Below, piece after piece: positions 14,446-24,044 of a stretch of 64,000 bases of DNA. Origin of the DNA: Yersinia massiliensis (lineage in GTDB: Bacteria; Pseudomonadota; Gammaproteobacteria; Enterobacterales; Enterobacteriaceae); assembly GCF_003048255.1 (NCBI RefSeq), contig NZ_CP028487.1, positions 1,736,001 to 1,800,000 of the forward strand, given 5' to 3'. Below the pieces are notes generated by a model, which did no database searches, was not told where the DNA came from, and worked only from the letters and a program-made list of their open reading frames with translations. The stretch's first letter is position 1; each line of letters begins with the position of its first letter. Both the position numbers and the translations under genes were made by a program.

Positions 14446-14472
14446 AACGGAGCCTGATGGCTCCGTTTTTTT
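14446..14472 (+). terminator. plaP terminator
   Basis: Nine-base-pair stem AACGGAGCC with its complement, a 4-base TGAT loop, then seven T. It begins 46 bases after the plaP stop. Confidence 0.92.
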
Positions 14473-14510
14473 ATGGCTGATTTTATGGCTGATAAATCCC
14501 CATAACTTGA

Positions 14511-14623
14511 GGGTGAGAAGTGAGGATAGGCGGAGGAGTAAAGCGTCCGCGCCAGGGATGGCACGGCTCGAGCCTCCAAGGATGGATTCACGGCGTCTTT
14601 ACGATCGGCCTGTTCTCACTTCG
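14511..14623. repeat. Palindromic intergenic repeat, copy A
   Basis: An element of about 110 bases whose ends are inverted repeats (GTGAGAA and TTCTCAC, extending into AGG/CCT pairs). The interior (AGTAAAGCGTCCGCGCCA ... GGCGTCTTTACGATC) is shared with a second copy at 19337-19436 at roughly 80% identity by eye. It lies in a convergent gap, after the plaP terminator and before the 3' end of sbcB. It encodes nothing and resembles a MITE-like or Yersinia palindromic element; I cannot assign the family. Confidence 0.75.
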
Positions 14624-14679
14624 AATCGGGCAGCGTTTTTCACCGTGATGGAGGGGGCACCGTGATGGAGAGTAGTGGG

Positions 14680-16110
14680 TTAGCTGACTAAGCCTCGCGC
14701 ATAATCAAACAGCGCCTTCAGCAAGGCTAATTTCTCTTTATCGCTTTCGTACTGGTTATAGAACTGCTCCAGTTGCATCACATAGTCTTGCACGCGTTCT
14801 GGACTAAGCGCTTCGCGACGATGCTCTAGCCAGCGTTTTTGCTCGCTGTCTGTCAGGGTGTTGGGGTAATTGCGCGCGCGGAAACGGAACAGCAGCGCTT
14901 CCAAGCGTGGGTCTTGGAAGGTCAAGTCCAGTGCGGGCAGATTTTGTGGATCAGTTTGCAAAATGATCTTCATGGTGGCGCGGTCAGCATCACTGAAAAA
15001 GCCATTATATAGCTGTGCATCCACATCATCAGACACAGCGAAAGGCTCCGCCTCAGCAAAGAGTGCGACCACTTTCTCGCGAACTTGCGGGTTTTGCCGC
15101 AACAGTTGCAAGTTTTGCAAGCAGCGCTGGCGGTCTATTCCGAGCCGTTCGGCATTCTCTGGCAGCAGGGTTTTGGCCGGTGCCAATACGGGGCATTTAT
15201 TAATATGCACTAACTTCAGTGGCACGGCGGCCTCTTGAGCATTGAGCTTATCGCGGCGCGTATACAAGCGTTCACGTAATGTATCGCTATCTAGCTCAAG
15301 CAATGGCGACATATCCCCCGCCAAATCGCACATAATCACCGCGTTTTTATTGTCAGGATGCCAAGCTAACGGCGCAACCCAACTGGTATTGCCCCGTGCC
15401 GCACCAAACATACCAGACACATGAACCAACGGTGTCATTTCGGCGATATCAATCAAGGCATTGATTTTATGCTTACTGCGGTGCTGATAGAGATAATCAA
15501 ACAGTCGCGGCTGCGCTTGCTTGACCAGCTTTGCCATGGCGATGGTCGCATGCACGTCAGACATCGCATCATGGGCCTGTAAATGTTCAACGCCGTTGGC
15601 TTTGGTGAGATGCTCCAATTTAAAACTTGGCAAGCCATCTTCATTCTCTGGCCAAACAATGCCATCAGGGCGCAGGGCATAACAGGCGCGCATCACATCC
15701 AATAAGTCCCAACGGGAATTGCCCCCTTGCCAGCTATAGGCATAAGGGTCATAAAAGTTGCGATAGAAAATATTGCGGCTAACTTCATCATCGAAACGAA
15801 TATTGTTGTAGCCAAGGATACAGGTGCCGGGGACGTTAAATGCCTGATGGATCTGACGAGCAAACTCGGCTTCATTGACCCCATTGGCGAGGGCATGTTG
15901 CGGGGTAATGCCGGTGATCATCACCGCTTCTGGTTGCGGTAGGTAGTCATCTGCTGGTTTGCAGTAAATCACCAGTGGCGTTTCGATAATATTAAAATCG
16001 AGATCGGTACGGACACCGGCAAACTGTGCCGGTCTGTCCAGTGCGGGGCGCTGACCGAAGGTTTCATAATCGTGAACGTAGAACGTTGGCTGCTTATTTT
16101 TATCTGACAT
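14680..16110 (-). CDS. sbcB: Exodeoxyribonuclease I
   Basis: 476-residue 3'-5' single-strand DNA exonuclease that acts in recombination and mismatch repair. It is a DEDDh nuclease: YVHDYETFG (Asp and Glu at about 13-16), the NNIRFDDEVSRN Asp near 106, and HDAMSDVHATIAMA with the His and final Asp near 181-186. The C-terminal half corresponds to the SH3-like and helical domains that contact SSB. Length matches E. coli ExoI (475). It is convergent with plaP, as part of the conserved yee region. Confidence 0.97.
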   Translation of the reverse strand: MSDKNKQPTFYVHDYETFGQRPALDRPAQFAGVRTDLDFNIIETPLVIYCKPADDYLPQPEAVMITGITPQHALANGVNEAEFARQIHQAFNVPGTCILGYNNIRFDDEVSRNIFYRNFYDPYAYSWQGGNSRWDLLDVMRACYALRPDGIVWPENEDGLPSFKLEHLTKANGVEHLQAHDAMSDVHATIAMAKLVKQAQPRLFDYLYQHRSKHKINALIDIAEMTPLVHVSGMFGAARGNTSWVAPLAWHPDNKNAVIMCDLAGDMSPLLELDSDTLRERLYTRRDKLNAQEAAVPLKLVHINKCPVLAPAKTLLPENAERLGIDRQRCLQNLQLLRQNPQVREKVVALFAEAEPFAVSDDVDAQLYNGFFSDADRATMKIILQTDPQNLPALDLTFQDPRLEALLFRFRARNYPNTLTDSEQKRWLEHRREALSPERVQDYVMQLEQFYNQYESDKEKLALLKALFDYARGLVS

Positions 16111-16476
16111 TAATCGGTTTAACCCTTAATCCACAATGGTCATGCCTCAGCAATGACCCGTTTGAACCCGTCCCCCTGTTGGCGGGGGATCGCTAGCGCC
16201 CCATGACGTGGGGCGTAGAATAGCATTTCAAACGCCACGAAACGCGTACTTTGTCATAAGTACCGAGCAATCAATAGGGTATCCAATCACTCAGCGGTTA
16301 ATCACTCTCTACATATGTTTGAGCCACCCATAAAGAAAATATAATTTTCTTTATCAACGGAATCATTATGAAATAATTATGTTTCTACCAAAATGTGCCG
16401 ATCTCACTAATATTTATCTGTCGTTTACTTAGTGATTTATACAATTATCCTACTAAATATTATGGTAGGACGCATA
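16111..16476. other. sbcB-SDR divergent intergenic region with GC hairpins
   Basis: Spacer between divergent genes. Two compact GC-rich hairpins lie 61-105 bases upstream of sbcB: TCCCCC (16171-16176) with GGGGGA (16184-16189), and CGCCCCA (16197-16203) with TGGGGCG (16209-16215), next to a CGCTAGCG palindrome at 16191-16198. The part from about 16310 to 16476 is strongly AT-rich and probably carries the SDR promoter. No ORF is credible here. Confidence 0.55.
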
Positions 16477-17586
16477 GTGAAAACACTTTTATTAACCGGC
16501 GCCACAGGTTTTTTGGGCGGAGCGGTGCTTGAAAAATTATTGTTGGAAAATTCAGATTTTAATTATTTATTATTAGTTCGGGCCAATACACCGGAGCAGG
16601 GGCTAACCCGTATTCGCGAAAATTTGGCAAAATTTTATTTGCCGGAAGGGCGGCTAAATAAAATAATGACGCGTCATATTTTATTAGGTGACTTGGCGGA
16701 GCCAGAAGGTTTTCTTGATGATCCGCGTCTTGATGATGTCACTCATGTTATTAATTGCGCTGCTGTCGCGTCATTCGGGAATAACCCTTTAATTTGGAAA
16801 GTAAATGTCGAAGGTACCTTAGCCTTTGGGAAAAGAATGTCTGAGGTGGCGGGGTTACAGCGGTTTATCCACGTTGGGACGGCCATGTCTTGCACCCCTG
16901 ATGCAGATACGGTGGTGAATGAGCAGGCATTATTAGCCGAAGATGATGCGCATTTTGTGGAATACACCAAATCTAAATCAGCCATTGAGCGTCAATTAGC
17001 TGAACAATGCCCCAATATGCCCCTGGTATTTGCCCGTCCATCTATTGTGGTAGGACATACTCGTTTGGGGTGCCAGCCATCTAGCAGTATTTTCTGGGTA
17101 TTCCGTATGGCATTAATGCTGCGTAAATTTATGTGCTCATTAGATGACTATATTGATGTTATTCCGGCTGATTATTGCGCCGATGCTTTATTGTGTATTT
17201 TGCTGCATCCTGACTTACCCGAAAATATTTATCATATTTCGGCGGGCGAAAAACAGAGCGTCAGTTTTGCCGAAATAGATCAGGCGATGTCATTAGCCAC
17301 CAGTCAGAACCCTGTGGGCACGGATTATCGACAGGTAGAATATGGCGTATTGGTACAGATGCGAAATCAACTGAAAGGCATATTTGGTCCCTGTAATGAG
17401 CGGCTCATGCTAAAAGCCATGCGCTTATATGGCGCTTTTGCCATGCTAAACGTGCGCTTTAGCAATGAACGGCTATTAAGTTTGGGGATGCCTCAATCTC
17501 CGCGCTTCACTGATTATATTGCCTGCTGCGTGGAATCCAGTGTTGGCATGACCATTCAGCAGCAAATGGCCGTTGATTTTAAGTAA
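16477..17586 (+). CDS. SDR-family reductase (thioester reductase-like)
   Basis: Extended SDR / NAD-binding-4 type protein, 369 residues from GTG 16477, which has an AGGA site 6 bases before it. In-frame ATG 16462 and GTG 16432 are alternatives. The cofactor loop TGATGFLGGAVLEKL is at about residues 7-21 and the catalytic YTKSK at about 163-167. The family includes thioester reductases and fatty acyl-CoA reductases, but no carrier-protein or synthase gene is near, so the substrate is unknown. Base composition and codons (TTA, ATT, AAA) are more AT-rich than those of neighbours, suggesting later acquisition. Confidence 0.8.
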   Translation: MKTLLLTGATGFLGGAVLEKLLLENSDFNYLLLVRANTPEQGLTRIRENLAKFYLPEGRLNKIMTRHILLGDLAEPEGFLDDPRLDDVTHVINCAAVASFGNNPLIWKVNVEGTLAFGKRMSEVAGLQRFIHVGTAMSCTPDADTVVNEQALLAEDDAHFVEYTKSKSAIERQLAEQCPNMPLVFARPSIVVGHTRLGCQPSSSIFWVFRMALMLRKFMCSLDDYIDVIPADYCADALLCILLHPDLPENIYHISAGEKQSVSFAEIDQAMSLATSQNPVGTDYRQVEYGVLVQMRNQLKGIFGPCNERLMLKAMRLYGAFAMLNVRFSNERLLSLGMPQSPRFTDYIACCVESSVGMTIQQQMAVDFK

Positions 17587-17593
17587 GCTAAAC

Positions 17594-17625
17594 TCCCCAC
17601 CTAACCGACTGGGTGGGGGTATTCT
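17594..17625 (+). terminator. Hairpin after SDR gene
   Basis: Seven-base-pair stem CCCCACC (17595-17601) with GGTGGGG (17612-17618) and a 10-base loop, followed by GTATTCTTT. It is a plausible but weak terminator, 8 bases after the stop codon. Confidence 0.6.
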
Positions 17626-17746
17626 TTATCCCGCAGACTCATGATAGAGAGTTCATTCATCACTTCTGATGACGGTAAATCCAGTGCCAGCCGGCGATAT
17701 CTCAGCTAGACTTAGCCTTTGGTATCTTACTGTATGTAGGTACATT

Positions 17747-18805
17747 GTGCGGCTAAATAAAAAAATCTCACCACTGGATAACCTGATTTATACCCACTAC
17801 CGCATTACTCACGCTTTGCGCATTACACTGGCGTTTGTACTCACTTTCCTGATTATTCGCTTACTGGCGATACCTGAAGGGACTTGGCCACTGATCACGC
17901 TAGTGGTGGTGATGGGGCCGATATCTTATTGGGGAAATGTGTTACCCAGAGCGTTGCAACGTATTGGCGGCACCGTCTTTGGTGCCATATCGGGCCTGAT
18001 TGCGCTCTATCTTGAATCCTACTCACTGGCATTAATGCTTGCGTGGTGTGGCGTAGTGATGTTTGTGTGTGGCTACCTCACCTTAGGAAAGCAGCCCTAT
18101 ATGGCGCTGCTAATTGGGATTACGCTGGCGGTGGTCTGTGGCTCTGCACCGGGGGATATGAACACGGCATTGTGGCGCAGCGGCGATGTGATTTTCGGCT
18201 CCTTACTGGCGCTGATTTTTACCAGTATTTATCCACAGCGTGCTTTTACCCATTGGCGCATGCAAATGAGTGATAACCTGCGCGCCATCAGCCAAATTTA
18301 CGCCGCCTATCTGTCGCCCAATGTTATTGAACGTCCACGCTTAGAGCCTAAATTAAAAACAGCGTTGAGCCATTCGGTGAAGATGCGCACCTTTATCGCG
18401 CCCGCCAGCAAAGAATCCCATATCAACAAAGACGTATTTGAGGCCATCCAGACATTAAGCCGCAATCTGATCTGCACGTTGGAATTGCTGGTGGATGCCT
18501 ATTGGTCCTCGCGTGAAAGCCATTTCATCATGCTCAATGCCAAAGGTCTGCGCAATACACAGCTAATGACCATTCGCACTCTCAATACGTTGAGTGACAG
18601 TTTGCGCGATGGATCGCCTGCACGTGAACGAGAAGTCACGCAAGAGTTGAGTGAGATTGCCAGCGAATTAAAATCACTGATGTTTGCTGTCACACAGGAA
18701 CAACAGGTTGAAACGCCGATTTACGGCTATGTTTGGTTAAGTCTGGAGCTGACCAAACAGCTTGAGGAATTAGACGATCTGATTAATATGACCTTGCGCA
18801 GATGA
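17747..18805 (+). CDS. yeeA: YeeA-like FUSC-family inner membrane protein
   Basis: Aromatic acid exporter-like membrane protein. From GTG 17747, which has an AGG site 7 bases upstream, it is 352 residues, exactly the length of E. coli YeeA. An ATG at 17669 would add 26 residues not seen in YeeA. About six hydrophobic segments fill residues 20-165 (including RITLAFVLTFLIIRL and WPLITLVVVMGPISYWGN), followed by a soluble cytoplasmic region (about 170-352) with FIAPASKES and ETPIYGYVWL motifs shared with YeeA. The transported compound is not established. Confidence 0.88.
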   Translation: MRLNKKISPLDNLIYTHYRITHALRITLAFVLTFLIIRLLAIPEGTWPLITLVVVMGPISYWGNVLPRALQRIGGTVFGAISGLIALYLESYSLALMLAWCGVVMFVCGYLTLGKQPYMALLIGITLAVVCGSAPGDMNTALWRSGDVIFGSLLALIFTSIYPQRAFTHWRMQMSDNLRAISQIYAAYLSPNVIERPRLEPKLKTALSHSVKMRTFIAPASKESHINKDVFEAIQTLSRNLICTLELLVDAYWSSRESHFIMLNAKGLRNTQLMTIRTLNTLSDSLRDGSPAREREVTQELSEIASELKSLMFAVTQEQQVETPIYGYVWLSLELTKQLEELDDLINMTLRR

Positions 18806-18948
18806 TCATTCGTGGCTAATCAGGCAGATGATATTTCTGTCTGGCGGGTAAAGCAGGTAAGATAAGCCAAGCCAATGAATCTTGTCATCAGGCATAGCAA
18901 AGCGGTATGGTTCAGATAGCCTGGTCACCAGCAATTGAATTTGTGTAA

Positions 18949-19287
<339 letters not shown>

Positions 19288-19336
19288 TTAGGGCCTGCTT
19301 CAGACCGCTAACAACTTTTTGACTCGATCTGAAGCG

Positions 19337-19436
19337 GTAGGGTAGGTGGAAGAGTAAAGCGTCCGCGCCAAAGATGGCGTGGCTTGAGCCATCAGGGATG
19401 ATTTTACGGCGTCTTTACGATCTGCCTGCTCTTTCC
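19337..19436. repeat. Palindromic intergenic repeat, copy B
   Basis: Second copy of the element at 14511-14623, in the same orientation. The shared core runs from GAGTAAAGCGTCCGCGCCA to GGCGTCTTTACGATC and GCCTG. The outer inverted ends are less well preserved than in copy A. It again lies in a convergent gap, between yeeX and the second ABC operon, just before the shared terminator. Confidence 0.75.
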
Positions 19437-19457
19437 GTTGTAGGGATTTTGTCTATA

Positions 19458-19492
19458 AGAAAAGGCTGGCAATCACTGCCAGCCTTTTCTTT
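19458..19492. terminator. Bidirectional terminator between yeeX and ABC operon
   Basis: Perfect 14-bp stem (AGAAAAGGCTGGCA and complement) with a 5-base loop. A-rich and T-rich arms make it functional in both directions, serving convergent yeeX and the ABC permease gene. Confidence 0.92.
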
Positions 19493-19508
19493 GGGCCGCA
19501 ACACGCGC

Positions 19509-20474
19509 TTAGCGTAAGAAACGAAACGCGGGAAGATTGACCCCTTTAATAAAGATAAACGCCAGCAGCAACGAACCCCACAGCGCCATCGTGATATAGC
19601 TACTCACACCCATAATGTTAAGCCCGCTTTCCAGCATTTGAAGCAAGAACAGGGCTAGCGCAATGCCGACAATCTTACCGAAACCGCCATCGGGATTCAC
19701 GCCACCCAGCACCGTCGCCAAAATGGTGATCAACAACAGCGATTCGCCGTAGGATGCTTTAGCTGAGTTCAGTTTTGACATCATCAACAGCGCCGCCACT
19801 GCACACAGAAGTGATGAAATGATGTAGACCCAAATCAGCGTGCGGCGGGTATTAATACCAGAGAAAAAGGTCGCTTTTTCATTGGAACCAGACAGATAAA
19901 TTTGGCGGCCCAGCGGCGTCTTAGCCAAAATCACCCAGATAACCAATGCCACCGCAATGAACAAATACAGCGGTAATGGCACACCGAGAAAATGGCTGCG
20001 ATCCAATGCCAACACATAGTTCGGGAAGTTAGAGATGGCGGAACCTTTGGAAATCAGCACGTTCACGCCTTTTAGTAGCGTCATAATGCCCAAAGTCGCC
20101 AAAATAGGGGAGACGCGCACCACCGAGATAAGCACCCCATTAATCAGCCCGACCACTAACGCGACCGAGGCACCGGCTAACAGCATCAGCATCATCGAAC
20201 TGAACGTCGGGTCCAGATGCGTACAAACCCACGCCATCACCAATGCACTGGCATTGGCGGTTGCAATAATCGACAAGTTAATCCCGCCGGTCAGCATCGT
20301 AATGGCCATCGCGAACGTGAGTACCCCCGCGACAGGAATTTGCGAAGCGATAGACTGGAAGTTGGCCGCAGACCAAAATACCTGTGGGATCAGCACGCTG
20401 AACACCACACTGACCAACACCAGCAGAGCAATTAACCAGCGTTCGGTATGATCACGTTGCGTTGTTTTCGACAT
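19509..20474 (-). CDS. Sugar ABC transporter permease (second subunit)
   Basis: 321-residue BPD_transp_2 family membrane protein with about nine to ten hydrophobic segments. It shows the GGINLSIIATANASALVMAW stretch corresponding to the family GG(I/F)DLS loop, and a late Gly-rich LGGVNPDGGFGK segment. It is the last gene of the four-gene operon, 2 bases after the other permease gene. As in LsrCD and similar systems, two different permeases probably form a heterodimer. No substrate can be read from the sequence. Confidence 0.9.
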   Translation of the reverse strand: MSKTTQRDHTERWLIALLVLVSVVFSVLIPQVFWSAANFQSIASQIPVAGVLTFAMAITMLTGGINLSIIATANASALVMAWVCTHLDPTFSSMMLMLLAGASVALVVGLINGVLISVVRVSPILATLGIMTLLKGVNVLISKGSAISNFPNYVLALDRSHFLGVPLPLYLFIAVALVIWVILAKTPLGRQIYLSGSNEKATFFSGINTRRTLIWVYIISSLLCAVAALLMMSKLNSAKASYGESLLLITILATVLGGVNPDGGFGKIVGIALALFLLQMLESGLNIMGVSSYITMALWGSLLLAFIFIKGVNLPAFRFLR

Positions 20475-20476
20475 GA

Positions 20477-21514
20477 TTATATCCCTACCTTATGACGTTG
20501 GCCCCAAGCGGTCACACTGATACTGATGACAATCACCAGACCGATAACCACGGTATGCCAGTACGACGAAATACCGAGTAAATTCAAACCGTTTTGCAAT
20601 ATCGCCAGCAAAATCACCCCCAGCAATGTGCCGGTCAGCGTACCGCGACCACCGACAATACTGGTGCCCCCGAGCACCACTGCGGCTAACACCGTCAGCT
20701 CGTAACCCAGTAAAGAGTCAGGCGCAACGGTTAACACGGTATAGGACTGCACGACGCCCGCAATGCCCGATAAAAAGCCCATGTATCCATAGACAAAAAG
20801 TTGCAGTTTCAGAATGCTAAACCCCATACGGGATGCCGCTTCCTGATTCCCACCTAATGCATAGATTTGGCGGCCAATGCTGGTACGCGTCATCAACAAT
20901 GCCGTGACGATAATGGTGGCGAGCAGTGTCAGAATCGGCAACGAAAGGCCGTAGTCATAGCCGTCGGCGGCGGTAAAGGAGAACAGCATCGGCCCATGTT
21001 CGAACCACTCTGGGTAGGTATACAGCCAGACACCGCGGCTGAGATACAGCAGTAAGCCGTAGAAAATATTCAGGGTAGAAATAGTGATAATGATCGACGG
21101 GACACGTAGGCGATTGACCAATAACGCGTTAATCAGCCCCAGTAACAAGCCTATCCCCCCCGCGAGCGCGAAAGCGACCGGGAAATTACCCCCAAATTTC
21201 ACAATTAGCGTCACCATGACATATTGCGAAATAATGGTCATGGCGGGGAATGAAATATCAATACCGCCAGAGATCAGCACGATAAATAACCCACACGCCA
21301 ATATTGTCAGCATGGCGTAGTTATTGATCAGATCGTAAATATTGGCGAGCGTCAGAAAATCGGGGCTGGTGAATGAAAGATACGTCGAAATAATCAAAAT
21401 AGTGAAGGCCAGCATCACTTCATGGCGCTTCAGATTTTCTTTATTAAATAAGCCGGTGTGACCGCGATTAGCTTTATTAGGCACCGATTTATTGACCGCA
21501 TGGGGATTAGCCAT
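20477..21514 (-). CDS. Sugar ABC transporter permease (first subunit)
   Basis: 345-residue BPD_transp_2 permease with a hydrophilic N-terminus (about 1-33) and then about ten membrane segments. The family SGGIDISFPAM loop is near residue 80, the GGNQEAASRMGF cytoplasmic loop near 218, and the VLGGTSIVGGRGTLTGTLLG signature near 287. It overlaps the ATPase gene by 8 bases and pairs with the downstream permease. Confidence 0.92.
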   Translation of the reverse strand: MANPHAVNKSVPNKANRGHTGLFNKENLKRHEVMLAFTILIISTYLSFTSPDFLTLANIYDLINNYAMLTILACGLFIVLISGGIDISFPAMTIISQYVMVTLIVKFGGNFPVAFALAGGIGLLLGLINALLVNRLRVPSIIITISTLNIFYGLLLYLSRGVWLYTYPEWFEHGPMLFSFTAADGYDYGLSLPILTLLATIIVTALLMTRTSIGRQIYALGGNQEAASRMGFSILKLQLFVYGYMGFLSGIAGVVQSYTVLTVAPDSLLGYELTVLAAVVLGGTSIVGGRGTLTGTLLGVILLAILQNGLNLLGISSYWHTVVIGLVIVISISVTAWGQRHKVGI

Positions 21515-22988
21515 TTACTACCTCCGCAATGGCTGCTTCGCTGCTGTTGCTTGGCAAGAATTCTTGCACCAGTGTCCCAGCCCGCATCACTAAAATACGG
21601 TGACTGTTAAAGTACGCTTCGTCTATTTCATCACAGACCATCAAGACGGCAATGCCGCGAGCGGCTAATGCATTGATGATGTTGTAGATACCGGCTTTGT
21701 TAGCAATGTCGACACCAACCGTGGGCGAATCGAGGATCAATATTTGCGGATCCGTCGCTAACCATTTAGCAATGGCAATTCGCTGCGCGTTACCGCCGGA
21801 TAAGGTATTGACGGGCAAATCGCTGCTACCGATTTTAATCGACAGGTGTTTTACCATGTCTTCCACCAACGTATCCACCCGTTCCGTGCGCATCAGATGA
21901 AAGGCATTTTTAAGCCGGTGCAATACGGTGGCGCTGATATTATCGCGAATGGATTGCGCCATAATGAGCCCCGTGCTCATCCTGTCTTCCGAAACATAAC
22001 CAATACCGGCGGCAATCGCGTCACGGTTACTGGCGAAGTACATCGGCTTATCATTGACACGAATGGTGCCTGACTCCGGCGTGGTTAAACCGAATAAGCT
22101 GAGGCACAGTTCGGTACGCCCTGCACCGAGTAATCCCACCAGCGAGACAATTTCACCGGGATGCAAGGTCAGAGAGATATTGTGATATTCGTTGCCGCGA
22201 GAAAGCTCTTCCACGGCTAACACCGGTGGGCGAGTGGGGATAAACGGCGGCAGCACCTTAAAATCAAACTTCATACCGGTCATCAGCCAAGCTAAACGTT
22301 GGTCATCCACTTCGGCGGCAGGATAAGTCCCCACCCAATCGCCGTCTTTCAACACCGTGATCCGGTCTGATATTTCCAGTACTTCACTGAGTCGGTGGCT
22401 AACAAAAACGACGCAGATGTTGCGTGATTTCAGCTCATGCACCACGCGCAGTAAGCCATTCACTTCTTGGCGAGTCAGGGATGCCGTTGGCTCATCCATG
22501 ACAATCAATCGGGCATCTTGTGCCAGTGCGCGGCAAATAGCGACCAACTGTTTTTGAGCAATCGGCAAATCTTCGACTAATTCGTCCAGATCCAAGTGAG
22601 CGTTAATGCTGCTGATCACCCGCTCTGCGGTGGCACGCATTTGGCGTTTATCCACCCACAGATGATGGTGATAATGATTCATGGCGATATTCTCAGCCAC
22701 GGTTAAATTCGGGAACAGCGACAAGTCTTGATAGATAACCTGAATCCCCAACCGGACAGATTCAATGGGGGTCAGGGTAGAGTAGGTTTTGCCATCAATG
22801 GTCATGGCGGCATCAGCATCGGGTTGGTAGACGCCGGAGATAATCTTGATCAGTGTTGATTTGCCACAACCGTTCTGCCCCGCGAGACAGTGAACCTCAC
22901 CCGGTAGCAGGGTCATCGCCACCTTATTGAGCGCCTTGACGCCATAAAAGGTTTTACTGATATTTTCCAAGGTAATGAATGGCTGCAT
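21507..22988 (-). CDS. Sugar ABC transporter ATP-binding protein (double ATPase)
   Basis: 493-residue tandem ATPase. ATG 22988 is chosen because it follows AGAGG at 4 bases; the ATG at 23012 adds 8 residues and has no ribosome-binding site. Half 1 has Walker [11 protein letters not shown], a DLPIAQKQLVAICRAL signature region and Walker B LIVMDEPTASL. Half 2 has the degenerate GLLGAGRTE, LSGGNAQRIAIAKWL and LILDSPTVGVD. The Asp-Ser in place of Asp-Glu in the last motif suggests the second site has low or no hydrolysis. Confidence 0.93.
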   Translation of the reverse strand: MQPFITLENISKTFYGVKALNKVAMTLLPGEVHCLAGQNGCGKSTLIKIISGVYQPDADAAMTIDGKTYSTLTPIESVRLGIQVIYQDLSLFPNLTVAENIAMNHYHHHLWVDKRQMRATAERVISSINAHLDLDELVEDLPIAQKQLVAICRALAQDARLIVMDEPTASLTRQEVNGLLRVVHELKSRNICVVFVSHRLSEVLEISDRITVLKDGDWVGTYPAAEVDDQRLAWLMTGMKFDFKVLPPFIPTRPPVLAVEELSRGNEYHNISLTLHPGEIVSLVGLLGAGRTELCLSLFGLTTPESGTIRVNDKPMYFASNRDAIAAGIGYVSEDRMSTGLIMAQSIRDNISATVLHRLKNAFHLMRTERVDTLVEDMVKHLSIKIGSSDLPVNTLSGGNAQRIAIAKWLATDPQILILDSPTVGVDIANKAGIYNIINALAARGIAVLMVCDEIDEAYFNSHRILVMRAGTLVQEFLPSNSSEAAIAEVVNG

Positions 22989-23017
22989 AAATCCTCTAAC
23001 ACCAAATGTCATGAGTA

Positions 23018-23046
23018 GCAGAGCCGAATAACCGCTCCGGCTCTGC
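23018..23046 (-). promoter_or_regulatory. Intercistronic hairpin between binding protein and ATPase genes
   Basis: Nine-base-pair stem GCAGAGCCG / CGGCTCTGC with an 11-base loop, in the 72-base gap between the binding-protein stop and the ATPase start. There is no T-run, so it is more likely an mRNA-stabilising or processing hairpin, as in other operons where the binding protein is made in excess. Confidence 0.7.
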
Positions 23047-23060
23047 GATTTTTCAGTGAA

Positions 23061-24044
23061 TCAATACAGAGAATCCACGTTATCTTTGGTGACACGCAAC
23101 ACATTATGGAACTGGATCAAACGTTTATCTTGATCAACTTCCGCTTTACCTACCCCTGGGACATCCATACCGGTTTCGATTTTCTCGCCTTTCAGCACTT
23201 TATCGGCGACCGCGGTCAAAGCATAACCGGCAGAACCTGGGTCATAAGTCACGCCCATCGCGATATCACCACTTTTCACCAGCGAAGCGGCTTGAGAAGG
23301 GATCATCATGCCAAAGACATGCACTTTGTCTTTCGCGCGTTTTTCTTTCACTGCACGGCCAGCACCGATTGGGCCTTGTGAGCCAAAGGCAACAATGCCT
23401 TTCAGGTCACTGTGGGCTTTCATCAAGTCCAGTGTGGTACGACGTGAATCGTCAATGCTCTCAGCAACAGGCATGCGGCTAGTCACTTCGAACATATCCG
23501 GATAATGTTCTTTCTGGTATTTCACAAACAGATCGGCCCACAAGTTATGTTGTGGCACGGTCAGGCTGCCGACATAAATCACATAACCGCCTTTACCGCC
23601 CATGGCTTTCGCCATTTCTTCCACGTTATCGGCGGCGAATTTTGCGTTATCGATGATTTCGATATCCCAGTTAGCACTTGGCTGTCCTGGGGATTCATTG
23701 GTTAATACCACGATACCGGCGTCACGGGCTTTCTTAAAGACGGGCTCCAGTACATCGGCATCGTTAGGCACGATACTAATGGCGCTCACTTTCTTAGCGA
23801 TTAAATCTTCGATAATTTTAACTTGTTGCGGGGCATCGGTACTGGATGGGCCGACCTGATAGGCTTTGATACCCAGATCTTTACCGGCACGTTCTACACC
23901 TTCACCCATGCGGTTAAACCACGGCATACCGGCGATTTTCGAAATGTTAACCACTTCGATTTCTTGCGCCAGCGCGCTGCCCGAGCATACCATCATGCTA
24001 AACAGACTGGCTGCCAGTAGGGTTTTTACACTCAGTTTTTTCAT
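23061..24044 (-). CDS. Periplasmic sugar-binding protein (LsrB/RhaS-like)
   Basis: 327-residue type-I periplasmic binding protein. The signal peptide is about residues 1-26 (KK start, LLAASLFSMMVCSG core, cleavage after ALA). The mature start EIEVVNISKIAGMPWFNRMGEG resembles LsrB/RhaS-class proteins, which bind AI-2 or rhamnose, more than RbsB. The hinge region has GSQGPIGAG at about 211-219. It is first in the operon, followed by a hairpin, ATPase and two permeases. No kinase or isomerase is adjacent, so the ligand is open. Its place downstream of pdu invites a methylpentose, but that is inference. Confidence 0.88.
   Translation of the reverse strand: MKKLSVKTLLAASLFSMMVCSGSALAQEIEVVNISKIAGMPWFNRMGEGVERAGKDLGIKAYQVGPSSTDAPQQVKIIEDLIAKKVSAISIVPNDADVLEPVFKKARDAGIVVLTNESPGQPSANWDIEIIDNAKFAADNVEEMAKAMGGKGGYVIYVGSLTVPQHNLWADLFVKYQKEHYPDMFEVTSRMPVAESIDDSRRTTLDLMKAHSDLKGIVAFGSQGPIGAGRAVKEKRAKDKVHVFGMMIPSQAASLVKSGDIAMGVTYDPGSAGYALTAVADKVLKGEKIETGMDVPGVGKAEVDQDKRLIQFHNVLRVTKDNVDSLY

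Noticed and set aside
21507..22988. Asp-Ser in place of Asp-Glu in the second Walker B as a sign of a pseudogene
   Set aside because: The frame is intact, and degenerate second sites are normal in sugar double ATPases.
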